A DNA stretch of 64,000 nucleotides from an uncultured Prevotellaceae bacterium (GTDB taxonomy: Bacteria > Bacteroidota > Bacteroidia > Bacteroidales > Bacteroidaceae), in contig CADCBZ010000006.1 in the NCBI GenBank assembly GCA_902799765.1, forward strand, positions 1 through 64,000. Direction: 5' to 3'. Position 1 is the first letter of the stretch, and each line of letters starts with the position of its first letter. The notes below the pieces were generated by a model, which saw only the letters and a list, made by a program, of their open reading frames with translations, searched no databases and was not told where the DNA came from. Positions 29,401-37,458 of this stretch are shown piece by piece. The position numbers were made by a program, and so were the translations under genes.

Positions 29401-29494
29401 GTGCGACCCCACCTACTACGGAGCCGGTGTGGGCAAGACCATGAGACGTATGAACAATGCCACCGCTAAGTATTTGCTCTTAACAAAGAATTAG
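26429..29494 (+). CDS. Giant Q/E/K coiled coil with C-terminal transglutaminase-like domain
   Basis: 1021 residues. Signal peptide ends GYTYAQ. Residues about 105-612 are an uninterrupted Gln/Glu/Lys/Leu coiled coil built from LAEQQKQQEQQQQQ-like and LAEKKKQQEEQQR-like units. A Pro-rich linker (613-650) leads to a globular C terminus. There the transglutaminase-like triad can be read as Cys937 (YADCEDRAV), His966 (PGHLYTAV) and Asp993 (CDPTY). Such domains can be amidase, crosslinking or inactive binding modules. The coiled coil would be roughly 75 nm if fully extended, enough to span the periplasm. Gene sits between the DUF4384-like and CHASE2-like genes. Confidence 0.78.
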   Translation: MKKLTLILLLLQLCMGYTYAQRQQRQRGNLQQKVQQNKNTSYDEFVKQTNAKYQAFRDSVNAQYASFMEKVWKDYPIEEAEKVPEEKQIEPEVYDPENDEQYLAEKKRLEEEQKLAEEKKQREAEQQQLAEQKQQQEQQQQQLAEQQKQQEQQQQQLAEQQKQQEQQQQQLAEQQKQQEQQQQQLAEQQKQQDEQLKLLAEEKQKQQQEQQQLAEEKQKQEQEQQRLAQEKQKQEQEQQRLAQEKQKQEQELQRLAQEKQKQQEQQQQILADQKKQQEEQQRLAKEKQKQEQELKQLSQEKQKQEQELQRLQEEKKKQEQERQQLLAERKKLEQEQKLLAEQKKKQEEQQKLLEKQKKQDELNKLLAEKKKKEEEERLLAEKKKQQEQQQKALEEQQRQQQEQQRILDEKKKQQEEQQRLLAEQQKKQQEELRLLEEKKKQQQEELRQLEEKKHQQEQEQKLLAEKQKKQEQEQQLLAEKKRKQEQEQQLLAEKKKKQEEKERQLAEKKKQQEEKERLLAEKKKKQEEEQRQLAEKKKQQEEQQRLLAEKKKQQEEQQRQLAEKKKQQEEQQRQLAEKKRQQEEQQRLLAEKKKQQEEKERQLAEQKKKLEEEKSKPIVAQPIPVPEEKPQPKPIGGDIPKPETPQKDVAGANSFQFYGTPMNVRWGKAAQFKLKGNDEKAFAAAYRELTSADYNDLLADCIKLRKENNLCDWAYYKMLEALAQAACGKGTNEAVFLQGVLFSQSGYQMRFAFDSQHKLHLLSRIEGFAYNYNYFVSDGQIFFLLDGSKEKSLHICEAKFDKEQEMDLDHSTLPKLKKDMSDNRQVVSNFVKLDAQTAVNKNMINFFNDYPIAGPGKDKDVTLKWYKYGNLPMTQELKDKLYPQLKAKIGTLPKVTAANMLLSWIQYGLEYMLDEKVWGHDRPFFAEESLYYPYADCEDRAVLFSQLVRDLLDLDVILVYNANPGHLYTAVAFNEDVPGDYIMVNNRKFMVCDPTYYGAGVGKTMRRMNNATAKYLLLTKN
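26813..27010 (+). repeat. 42-bp CAG-rich tandem repeat inside the coiled-coil gene
   Basis: About four and a half copies of a 42-bp unit coding LAEQQKQQEQQQQQ, almost identical in DNA. Likely to vary in copy number between strains by slippage, always in frame because the unit is 14 codons. Confidence 0.75.
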
Positions 29495-29505
29495 AACAAG
29501 AACAA

Positions 29506-30750
29506 ATGATATCCGTCTGGAAGCGTATCCTAAAGTGGTATCGGAACAACTGGAAGACCTTGAGTGTCTCTCTCTTAGTGAGTCTGGCCATCACCATCTT
29601 CAGCTATGAGGTGGCCAACTCACTACATCCCATGGCAGGAGAGTATGCAGCCCAGAAACAGATCAATGACGTCAGGAAATTCCTGGGATTACAACAAGGT
29701 CATGTGCCCGACAGTATCCTGTTTATCAACGTATGCTACGACAAGGAGCTGACACCATACGAGGAACAGGGTATGCCCGTGGGCAACATGGTCATCACCG
29801 ACCGCGAAAAGTTGCTGAACCTGCTCACCGAAGCCAAAGAGGCCAACAACTACCGTTATATCTTCATGGATGTACTTTTCGAAGAAGGCATTGAGACGGA
29901 AGCTGATTCTGCCCTGTTCCATACAATCGCTTCGATGGACAGGATTGTGATACCAGAACATAAGGGTATTCTCCTGGCTGACAAGATGCTCTATACAAAA
30001 TCGGCCAATGCAGACTATTCTGTCACATGGAAGCAGCTTACCTTTGCTCACTACCAGTTCCTCCACGACGACAGTATCCCCTCAGTGGCTCTGCGGATGT
30101 ATGCTGACAGGCGCCATCTGAAGGGCAATGCCATCACACCACACTGGGGAGGACTCTGGTACACCGACAACGGCAAGCTCTGCCAGAACGGAGCCACCCT
30201 GTTCATGAATGTCAGGATCAACGGCAGTCTGCTTGATACGGAAGGTCAGGAACTCGAACGGAACTATATCTACCTTGGTGCCGATCTGCTCGACCTCAAC
30301 GAAGTGGTACCCATCAAGGAACAGATAAAAGACAAGATTCTTGTTATTGGAGACTTCAAAGGTGATGTGCACACCACCTACATCGGTCCACAACCAGGAT
30401 CGTCCCTGTGCATCAACGCCTACCTCACGCTGATGGAAGGAAGGCACTTTGTGAACTGGCTGAACATCTTCATCATGTTCATCATCTACACCACAATAGG
30501 AACCTTCTACCTGCGCGGCACCTCTTTCCAGACACTCTTCGCCAACCCTTGGATGGGCGTGGTGATGTCGTTCTTCAGTACGGCAACACTCTTCCTCGTG
30601 ATTGCCATCATCGCTTTCTGGCACGACGTCGCCTTCAATATGTGGGTGCCCACCACGATCTACTCTCTGATTGATACTTATATACAAAAACGGAACATAT
30701 TTATTAATAAGAAAAAAAATGAAAAGACTCGTACTGTTCCTGCTGCTTAG
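29506..30750 (+). CDS. CHASE2-like extracytoplasmic sensor membrane protein without output domain
   Basis: 414 residues: one TM helix (about 22-39), a large extracytoplasmic domain (40-320), three TM helices (about 322-385) and a short basic tail. The end of the extracytoplasmic part reads KDKILVIGDFKGDVHTTYIG then PGSSLCINAYL, the pattern that closes a CHASE2 domain before its three TM helices. CHASE2 proteins normally carry a kinase, cyclase or protease output; none is present here. Its 3' end overlaps the next gene by 32 nt. Role as a sensor for neighbouring secreted proteins is inferred. Confidence 0.75.
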   Translation: MISVWKRILKWYRNNWKTLSVSLLVSLAITIFSYEVANSLHPMAGEYAAQKQINDVRKFLGLQQGHVPDSILFINVCYDKELTPYEEQGMPVGNMVITDREKLLNLLTEAKEANNYRYIFMDVLFEEGIETEADSALFHTIASMDRIVIPEHKGILLADKMLYTKSANADYSVTWKQLTFAHYQFLHDDSIPSVALRMYADRRHLKGNAITPHWGGLWYTDNGKLCQNGATLFMNVRINGSLLDTEGQELERNYIYLGADLLDLNEVVPIKEQIKDKILVIGDFKGDVHTTYIGPQPGSSLCINAYLTLMEGRHFVNWLNIFIMFIIYTTIGTFYLRGTSFQTLFANPWMGVVMSFFSTATLFLVIAIIAFWHDVAFNMWVPTTIYSLIDTYIQKRNIFINKKKNEKTRTVPAA

Positions 30751-31357
30751 CCTCGGCATCAGCTTTGTCCATGCAGGCAATTTCAAGGTGCTCTTCGTCA
30801 ACGATGCCAGTCTGAAGTACACCAACGGAAAGGTCGTCAAAGTGGGCGATACGTTCAAGAGTGCAGAAGATATCAACTGGCAGAAAGACAAGCAGGTCAT
30901 TAAGGTCTTTGACCTGACTGCCAAGAAGCAGATGATCTTCCTCGGCAAAGAATGGACACGCAAAAGCGGTCTCGACGCATTGGTCTCATCGAAGCGTCTC
31001 TCCACCAACGAGGCTGCCGGACTGCCTGAGGATCAGCAAGACCCCTTCATGGGTATCTTCGAGGATGAGTACCTGCTACTCGACCCCATCGAGATTCCTG
31101 TCAAGGAGAGCATCGTACTGGATGACAAAAGCCACTTTGAAGCCACCTATGACTATGGTGACACCCGTCTGACCAAGCCACTGAAACAGAAGGGGCATAC
31201 CGTTATCCTCGACAAGTCGATCTTTGCAGTTGACGGTAAGGAACTGGATCCGCGCGACATCACCATCAGCATCGACTACATCAGCGCCGACAGTCCCATC
31301 CCAACGCTGGCAAAAGAGAAAATTGAAGTGACTTACATCCCTGATGTGATTGAATAA
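30719..31357 (+). CDS. Secreted protein of unknown function
   Basis: 212 residues with signal peptide ending SFVHAG, then a beta-rich body starting NFKVLFVNDASLKYTNGK. No known family recognised. The ATG at 30719 follows an A-rich leader (TTAATAAGAAAAAAAA) and lies inside the 3' end of the CHASE2-like gene; the longer frame from 30671 lacks a signal peptide at its N terminus and is not preferred. Sits directly upstream of the caspase gene, suggesting a partner. Confidence 0.65.
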   Translation: MKRLVLFLLLSLGISFVHAGNFKVLFVNDASLKYTNGKVVKVGDTFKSAEDINWQKDKQVIKVFDLTAKKQMIFLGKEWTRKSGLDALVSSKRLSTNEAAGLPEDQQDPFMGIFEDEYLLLDPIEIPVKESIVLDDKSHFEATYDYGDTRLTKPLKQKGHTVILDKSIFAVDGKELDPRDITISIDYISADSPIPTLAKEKIEVTYIPDVIE

Positions 31358-31375
31358 CAACTAACAGATTACGAT

Positions 31376-32764
31376 ATGATTAAACGTTTTTGTCTATTAT
31401 TCATCTTAGCAATGACCTATAGCCATCTGATGGCTGCCGACGATATAGACACCCGTATTCCCGTCAATTCCGAAGTAAAGGACAAGACCTTTGTGCTGGT
31501 CATCTCCAACGAGAACTACAAGCATGAGGAGTCCGTGCCCTATGCCCTTAACGATGGCGAGGTGTTTGCCGTGTATTGTGAAAAAGCTCTGGGTGTTCCA
31601 GCAAAAAATATCAAGCGGCTGCCTGATGCCACACTCAACGACATGAACCATGAACTCGACTGGCTGACCCAGGTGGTATCGGCCTTCGACGGCGAGGCTT
31701 CTGTCATGTTCTACTATAGTGGTCATGGTATGCCTAATGAGAAGAATTCGGAAGCTTACCTGCTACCCATCGACGGCTATAGCACCGATCCTGGCAGCGG
31801 TCTGTGCACAAAGACGCTCTATGACCGTCTGAGCAGTCTGCAGTCACAGCGCACACTGGTATTCCTTGATGCCTGCTTCAGCGGTGCCAAGCGCGACGGC
31901 ACAATGATGACATCAAGCCGCGGTGTGGCAAAGAAGGTTAAGAACGAGCCCGTGAGGGGAAATATGGTGGTTTTCTCTGCTGCTCAAGGCAATGAGACAG
32001 CCTATCCCTATAAGGGGCATCAGCACGGTATGTTCACCTATTTTATATTAGATAAGCTGAACCAGACAGGCGGGAGCGTGACCTTAGGCGAGTTGAGCGA
32101 CTACGTCACCAAGCAGGTGAAGCAGAACTCCATCTTAGAGAACGGTAAGAGCCAAACCCCCAGTGTGGCAGCTGCCTCATTAAATACAGACTGGCGCAAT
32201 TGGAAACTCTCCGAGCGTGCAGCCACCAATTTCGAGACCCGCACCCCCGTGCAACACACAGCGACGACAAGTGCCAAGAAAAAAAGCGGCCCGCTGATTG
32301 AGCGGCCTGCCACCCAGCCTTCATCATCAGCCACCCCGGCTGCCTCTGCATCGGCCATCAACTACACCCTACCCACCTACACCATAGAAGGAGCAGGTAC
32401 TGGTGTGCAGGGCACCTACTTAGTGAAGGTGACAATGACTGCCAAGAAGCCAGATAAGGTAAAGGATACCGATCTCGCACAGTGTGCCGTCCACGGTGTA
32501 TTATTCCGTGGGTTCAGTGGTGAGCGCCAAAATCAGCGTCCCTTAGCTGGCAATGCCATGAATGAGCAGCAGCATGCCGACTTCTATAACTCCTTCTTCC
32601 AACAGGCTTACCTGTCGTATGCAAACACGGAGTCTTCTTCCCGTTCGGTGATGAAAGTAGGCAAGGAGTATAAGGTAAGCGCCATTGTCAGTGTGATGAA
32701 AGACCAGTTGCGCAAGGATCTTACGCAGCAGGGGGTATTAAAAGGATTAGCTAACGGATTTTAA
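31376..32764 (+). CDS. Secreted caspase-like (peptidase C14) protease 1
   Basis: 462 residues, signal peptide ending HLMAAD. The caspase fold (about 36-275) has FVLVISNENYKHEE, the dyad His117 (YYSGHG) and Cys167 (FLDACFSG), and ETAYPYKGHQHGMFTYF. A low-complexity Ser/Thr/Ala/Pro linker (290-325) leads to a C-terminal domain (330-462) with YxxEGAGTGVQGTYLVKVT and a SAIVSVMKDQLRKDL ending, resembling stand-alone lipoprotein domains. Bacterial caspase-like proteases cut after basic or acidic residues, which cannot be decided here. Eighteen nt downstream of the unknown secreted protein gene. Confidence 0.88.
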   Translation: MIKRFCLLFILAMTYSHLMAADDIDTRIPVNSEVKDKTFVLVISNENYKHEESVPYALNDGEVFAVYCEKALGVPAKNIKRLPDATLNDMNHELDWLTQVVSAFDGEASVMFYYSGHGMPNEKNSEAYLLPIDGYSTDPGSGLCTKTLYDRLSSLQSQRTLVFLDACFSGAKRDGTMMTSSRGVAKKVKNEPVRGNMVVFSAAQGNETAYPYKGHQHGMFTYFILDKLNQTGGSVTLGELSDYVTKQVKQNSILENGKSQTPSVAAASLNTDWRNWKLSERAATNFETRTPVQHTATTSAKKKSGPLIERPATQPSSSATPAASASAINYTLPTYTIEGAGTGVQGTYLVKVTMTAKKPDKVKDTDLAQCAVHGVLFRGFSGERQNQRPLAGNAMNEQQHADFYNSFFQQAYLSYANTESSSRSVMKVGKEYKVSAIVSVMKDQLRKDLTQQGVLKGLANGF

Positions 32765-32767
32765 GAT

Positions 32768-33619
32768 ATGAACATGAAAAGAGTGATATTCGTCATGGCA
32801 GCCCTGTTGCTGCCTGCCATGCTGATGGCACAGGCCAAGCGCCCTACCCTCATGGTGATACCTGCCGACTCCTGGTGCTCAGCTAACGGTTATATGACAA
32901 CAGAGGATGGCAAGCAGGTGCCCGACTACGAGAAGGCATGGCAGGAGAATCAGGATCTCTTCAGTGTCGTGGCAAAGATCGGAGAGCTCATGACCGATCG
33001 TGGTTTCCCCCTGAAGGATATGTCACAGTCGCTGAAAAACATCGGTATGGTACGTACTGACATCCTGATGGAAGTGGGTTGGAAAGTCAATAAGACAGGC
33101 CCCAAGCAGTCAGTAACCTATACCCTGCGTGGTGTCGATGCCTACACACTGAAGCAGATAGCGGCTGGCAGCGGTACGGGCAAGCCCTCGTTCTCTGCTG
33201 AACTGCCCGTGCTGATAGAGGAGGCCGTATTAGAGCGTATGGACAACTTTGCCGATCAGCTGCAAGCCCATTTCGACGATCTGTTGGAAAACGGTCGTGA
33301 GGTAAGTGTATCTGTCAGGGCAGAGAACGGAATTGAGTTCGGCAATGAATACGATGGCGAGGAGCTTACCGACATCATCGACGAGTGGATGGCACTGAAT
33401 ACTGTCGGCCATCGCTATAACCTCAGTAACGCCACAGAGACAATGCTCGACTTCGAACAGGTACGCATAGCGCTCTATGCAGACAACGGTATGGCACTCG
33501 ACACGCGTCGCTTCGTCAACGACCTGCGGAAAAAACTCAGTGCAGCCCCTTATAACATCCCCTCGAAGATTGAGACTAATGGTCTCGGCAAGGCAACCCT
33601 GATTTTAGGAACAAAGTAA
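32768..33619 (+). CDS. DUF6175-like secreted protein
   Basis: 283 residues, signal peptide ending MLMAQ. The start of the mature protein, RPTLMVIPADSWCSANGY, and the patterns MTDRGFPLKDM, SGTGKPSFSAELPVLIEEAV and YDGEELTDIIDEWM fit the DUF6175 family as I remember it from Bacteroides; function unknown. Begins 3 nt after the caspase stop codon, so it is probably co-translated with it. Shorter than typical relatives, apparently through a smaller middle region. Confidence 0.65.
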   Translation: MNMKRVIFVMAALLLPAMLMAQAKRPTLMVIPADSWCSANGYMTTEDGKQVPDYEKAWQENQDLFSVVAKIGELMTDRGFPLKDMSQSLKNIGMVRTDILMEVGWKVNKTGPKQSVTYTLRGVDAYTLKQIAAGSGTGKPSFSAELPVLIEEAVLERMDNFADQLQAHFDDLLENGREVSVSVRAENGIEFGNEYDGEELTDIIDEWMALNTVGHRYNLSNATETMLDFEQVRIALYADNGMALDTRRFVNDLRKKLSAAPYNIPSKIETNGLGKATLILGTK

Positions 33620-33654
33620 ACCAGACTATAGTATTAACTTAAAACAAAAACAAC

Positions 33655-34347
33655 ATGACTAAAAACAAACTATTTACATTTATGGTATGTCTGCTTTTTG
33701 CTGCGCCGATCATGGCACAACAAAAGTTGGGCGATATCGTGGATTTTGGTGGCGTGAAAGGAATGGTCTTCAAGGTGGACAATTCTGGCGAACATGGCCT
33801 GGTGATGACGATTGACAAATGTAAGGAAAGCTGGCTGAAAGACAAAGACGCCAAGTTTGAGACTGGAGCCTTCTACGAGGATGACGGTGAGAAGAACCTT
33901 GCTGCTATTGCAAAATACATCGAAGAACAGAACCAGCAATGGGAAGATTTCCCGTATTTCAACTGGTGTCGTAGTCTTGGTGAGGGCTGGTATCCTCCCG
34001 CTAATGAAGAACTGACGGAACTCATCAGTTATATCAATGGCGAAGGGCTGAGATACAACCACAAGAATGCCAAGAAAATCTCTGAAAAGTTGAAAAAGGC
34101 CGGAGGTGATGGTGTCTATGACAGTTTCACCAAGTCACCTTTCCTCTACTATTCATCTACAGAGGCCGACAACGGATGGGTTTACGTGATGAATTTTGAG
34201 GAGAATATGGCCAGCTCAGTAGTAAGTAGCATGCCTTTTGGTGGTGGTGGTCCGAAAGGAATGTATAAGCTGAAACCTTGGCAGAAGTCACAGATGGGTG
34301 GTAAAGCCTTGAACATTGTCGGTAATCGTGCTATACATAAATTCTAA
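33655..34347 (+). CDS. Secreted DUF1566/Lcl-like protein, copy 1
   Basis: 230 residues, signal peptide ending PIMAQ. Mature part begins QKLGDIVDFGGVKGMVF; later WCRSLGEGWYPPANEEL and LYYSSTEADNGWVYVMNF resemble the GWRLPTxxEL and YWSSTE motifs of DUF1566 (Lcl C-terminal) domains, a beta-rich fold related to C-type-lectin-like proteins. The next gene is a tandem paralogue. Ends AIHKF, like ARAFRKF in the paralogue. Confidence 0.6.
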   Translation: MTKNKLFTFMVCLLFAAPIMAQQKLGDIVDFGGVKGMVFKVDNSGEHGLVMTIDKCKESWLKDKDAKFETGAFYEDDGEKNLAAIAKYIEEQNQQWEDFPYFNWCRSLGEGWYPPANEELTELISYINGEGLRYNHKNAKKISEKLKKAGGDGVYDSFTKSPFLYYSSTEADNGWVYVMNFEENMASSVVSSMPFGGGGPKGMYKLKPWQKSQMGGKALNIVGNRAIHKF

Positions 34348-34352
34348 TCGAG

Positions 34353-35024
34353 ATGAAAATGAGAAAGGTATTGACGACAATCATTTGCCTGACCATCTCG
34401 GTTTCGGATGCGATGGCCCAACACAAGTTGGGCGACATCATAGAGATTGATGGTGTCAAAGCCATCGTATGGCAAGTTGACGAGACGGGAGAACATGGTT
34501 GTGCCATGGGTATCAAACCCCTGCGTGGTGTCGATGATGCATTTTTCAAGGACAAGGAGGTAGATGATGACAACCTGCCTGTCATGAATAATGAGAGCGA
34601 CGGGCTTGTCAATACGCAGGCCCTTTACGCCTTCGCCGAAAAAGAAGGAATCCCCTTGAGTGCCTTTCCTGCTTTCGAGTGGTGTAAGAAGCTTGGTCCA
34701 GACTGGTATATCCCATCAGTGAAAGAACTTGAAGGCTTTATCAACTTCTGGGTGGGTAATGAGCAGGATATGGACTGGGATATCGACGACGAGACAGAAC
34801 AGGCGCTTGATAATGAACGCCCTTATTATAAGCAGATCAACAACAAGATGTTGGATGCCGGAGGCATCTCTTTTATCAATGGTGTCTTTACCTCAACGAT
34901 CAATGCCGATGGCAAGGTTTACGTCTTTTCATTCAACCGCAATAAGAACACCTGGGCTTTCCATAAACGTAATCCAACGCGCATTGGCAAGTCGATGGTG
35001 GCAAGAGCATTCCGCAAATTTTAG
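34353..35024 (+). CDS. Secreted DUF1566/Lcl-like protein, copy 2
   Basis: 223 residues, signal peptide ending DAMAQ. Shares HKLGDIIEIDGVKAIVW, WCKKLGPDWYIPSVKEL and a C-terminal ARAFRKF with the previous gene but lacks its YYSSTE motif and has a longer acidic middle. Five nt after copy 1 and 3 nt before a LIREIK-family gene; tandem duplication is likely. Confidence 0.58.
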   Translation: MKMRKVLTTIICLTISVSDAMAQHKLGDIIEIDGVKAIVWQVDETGEHGCAMGIKPLRGVDDAFFKDKEVDDDNLPVMNNESDGLVNTQALYAFAEKEGIPLSAFPAFEWCKKLGPDWYIPSVKELEGFINFWVGNEQDMDWDIDDETEQALDNERPYYKQINNKMLDAGGISFINGVFTSTINADGKVYVFSFNRNKNTWAFHKRNPTRIGKSMVARAFRKF

Positions 35025-35027
35025 CCT

Positions 35028-36263
35028 ATGAAGCCCATCCGTATCCTTATGGTGTTATTGGCAACCGCCATCACCAATATCGCATTGGCACAACAGCCAG
35101 ATATAGAGAAGTATCATAGAAGTTCACTCTATTCCCTGTTGTTGAAGCATCCTGAGAAAGAGTATTCGGCAGAGATGATTGAAGCCTTCCGCAAGATTCC
35201 CATACCTGACAAGTATAACAATCACAACCTGAAGTTGACCGTCTTCCCCTCTCCCGTGCTTCAGAAACTCACAAAGGAGGAGATGGAGGGAGCCTTTAAG
35301 GATGCGATCACCAATCTGCTGAATCGCAACAAGGTTGCACGTAGAATGGTTGAGAAATGGTTCGACAGGGATGCCAAGACAGGAGCTATGGATATGAACT
35401 TAGTGATGGAGCGGGGGCTTTACGATGCCTCTATCCTCGATGTTCGCAAGGCCAGAATGTCGGCTCGTGGTACAGCCATGCTTGCTGATGCGGGCGAGGA
35501 ATTGCTGAACCACACCTATGTATTGGTTAACGATATCCGCTATGCAGATAAAGAAGTGGAGAAGTCGATCGTAGGCGGTGCCCTTATGGCTGTCCATACG
35601 GTAGGATCCTTCGTACCACTCGGGAGCAACGTGATGGACATCGTTACGGCTTCAGGCCATGTCACCAGCAATATTTTGGGTTTCAAAGTGCTTGTCACCT
35701 CCTATCTCTATAAGCTAGAATGGAATGACGAGATTGCCTCTACCTTCTACAACACCATGTGGATGGATGCCAATTCTGCCGATGCAGCCATTAAGAAGGT
35801 GTTCGACACAGACCAATCGCTTTTCCGACTGAAATATATCGGCTCTGCTACGGTCTATAGCGGCAAGACTTCACTGGGTGGTGTCAAGAGCGAAAAGGAT
35901 ATGTTTCTCAAGGTATGCACACGGGCAGTTGACCGCAGTATCCTCGAGTTACAGCGCAGTTTCGATGAGTTCAAAGTGAATACACCACTGATCTCTACAG
36001 ACCCCATCTATGCTTACATCGGCATGAAAGAAGGTGTTAGCAAGGAATCCCGCTACGAGGTGTTGGAGCGCATCATGACTAAAGAAGGTCGTACTACCTA
36101 TAAGAAAGTGGGAGTCATCAAACCTGTCGAGGGCAAGATATGGGACAACCGTTTCATGGCAGCTGATGACCTTACCGAAGGTTCAGACCTCAGTTACACT
36201 ACTTTCGAAAAAGTCTCAGACGGCAAATTCTACCCCGGTATGCTCATCAGGGAAATCAAGTGA
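35028..36263 (+). CDS. LIREIK-family secreted protein, copy 2
   Basis: 411 residues, signal peptide ending IALAQ. Paralogue of 23642-24859 and of 36280-37458, with KIPDKYNNHNLKLTV-, EKWFDRDAKTGAMDMN-, LADAGEELLNHTYVL- and KVLVTSYLYKLEWNDEI-type motifs and the ending GMLIREIK. Probably the last gene of the operon starting at 22817. It is convergent with copy 3; their homologous 3' ends form an inverted repeat. Confidence 0.65.
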   Translation: MKPIRILMVLLATAITNIALAQQPDIEKYHRSSLYSLLLKHPEKEYSAEMIEAFRKIPIPDKYNNHNLKLTVFPSPVLQKLTKEEMEGAFKDAITNLLNRNKVARRMVEKWFDRDAKTGAMDMNLVMERGLYDASILDVRKARMSARGTAMLADAGEELLNHTYVLVNDIRYADKEVEKSIVGGALMAVHTVGSFVPLGSNVMDIVTASGHVTSNILGFKVLVTSYLYKLEWNDEIASTFYNTMWMDANSADAAIKKVFDTDQSLFRLKYIGSATVYSGKTSLGGVKSEKDMFLKVCTRAVDRSILELQRSFDEFKVNTPLISTDPIYAYIGMKEGVSKESRYEVLERIMTKEGRTTYKKVGVIKPVEGKIWDNRFMAADDLTEGSDLSYTTFEKVSDGKFYPGMLIREIK

Positions 36264-36306
36264 TAGTAGGCACACCCTCTTATTTGATTTCTCTAATCAG
36301 CATACC
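36237..36306. repeat. Imperfect inverted repeat from convergent paralogous 3' ends
   Basis: Arms 36237-36261 and 36282-36306 are 25 bp with four mismatches, separated by 20 nt. They are the homologous C-terminal codons (GMLIREIK) of two convergent LIREIK genes. The RNA could fold into a long hairpin and may serve as a terminator for both, although no U-run follows. Confidence 0.6.
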
Positions 36307-37458
36307 CTGATAGAAGCCTTTTCCAGAAACTTTCTCAAATTCGGTGGCATCGAGGGCGGCGTCCTTCGACTCTTCCTCTGTTACCATATATCGGTTGTCT
36401 TTAATCTTTCCTTTTACAGGTCTGATAATACCCACCCGCTCATAGCTTACTTTACCATTATCATCGATTACCCGCTCAAGTACTTCGAAACGGGAATCCT
36501 CTGTGATGTCTTCTTTGAGACCGACATCTGCTTTGATGGGATCGACTGACAGCAAAGGAGCCTTAATACGGAAATCAGCATATTGGTGCTGTAGCTGGGC
36601 GATATTATGATCCATCGTTTGGGTGCAAACTTTAACCAAAAACGCCTTGGGGTCTTTCACGGCTCTGAAATTGGTTTCTTTCGACATGCTTTCAGTCTTA
36701 CCCACATATTTCATTTTAAATAAGGCCTTATCGCCAGTAAAAGCCCTCACTTTATTACCATCAGATGCTCCATCTTCCGTATAGTATTGGGTATAGAATG
36801 TTTGGGCGATCTCTTCATCCCAGACAAGCTGAAACAGATAGCTCTTGATATCTACCTGGAAACCACCGATGGATTCCAAAGACTTTTGTACGCCAGCAAC
36901 ACTTCCAGAATAAAAGCTAGCTATACTCTTCAGAACCCAGTTACCACTTCCTTTACTTACATAACTGATGTCGTTCACCAAAAGGAAAGTCTTACTGATA
37001 AGGTTCTCGCCAGCATCTTCCAACAAAGCCATCCCTCTATAACTGGCACGAGCAACATTCTTCTGGCTTAAGGTTGCATTGTAGAATCCACGTTCTTTTA
37101 CCAGTTCCATGTTAAAAGAGCCTGTTCTTTTATCTCTACTGAACCATTTGGATACCATTTTCTGGCCTAAGTTGACTTGGTCAATAAATGACATAATGTT
37201 GCCACTTTGGTCTCCGTCTAACTCTGCAAACGATACGGTTTTTACCCCCAGGTTATGATTATTAAATCGTTCAGGAAAGGGTGTTTGCAAGAATACGTCT
37301 TCGATGATGTCGTCATATCTCTGATTGAGATGTTTGATCATCATTACGTGCATGGAATTACGCTCATATTCCATACCCTCTTCACCCTGTGCCATACAGG
37401 GTGAAGAGGGTAAAAATGTTGCTATGACAAACAAATATTGATATCTTAGAAATCCCAT
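36280..37458 (-). CDS. LIREIK-family secreted protein, copy 3
   Basis: 392 residues, signal peptide ending PCMAQ. Close to copy 1 (TPFPERFNNHNLGVKTV, KWFSRDKRTGSFNM, LVKERGFYNATL, LEDAGENLISKTF, KADVGLKEDITEDSRFEVLE in short parts) and ends GMLIREIK. Its start overlaps the end of the upstream GEWDF-type gene by 13 nt, so it is co-translated with it, repeating the gene pair at 22.8-24.9 kb on the other strand. Confidence 0.65.
   Translation of the reverse strand: MGFLRYQYLFVIATFLPSSPCMAQGEEGMEYERNSMHVMMIKHLNQRYDDIIEDVFLQTPFPERFNNHNLGVKTVSFAELDGDQSGNIMSFIDQVNLGQKMVSKWFSRDKRTGSFNMELVKERGFYNATLSQKNVARASYRGMALLEDAGENLISKTFLLVNDISYVSKGSGNWVLKSIASFYSGSVAGVQKSLESIGGFQVDIKSYLFQLVWDEEIAQTFYTQYYTEDGASDGNKVRAFTGDKALFKMKYVGKTESMSKETNFRAVKDPKAFLVKVCTQTMDHNIAQLQHQYADFRIKAPLLSVDPIKADVGLKEDITEDSRFEVLERVIDDNGKVSYERVGIIRPVKGKIKDNRYMVTEEESKDAALDATEFEKVSGKGFYQGMLIREIK

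Noticed and set aside
30671..30718. Upstream start for the unknown protein at 30719
   Set aside because: It would lengthen the overlap with the CHASE2-like gene and displace the clear signal peptide from the N terminus.
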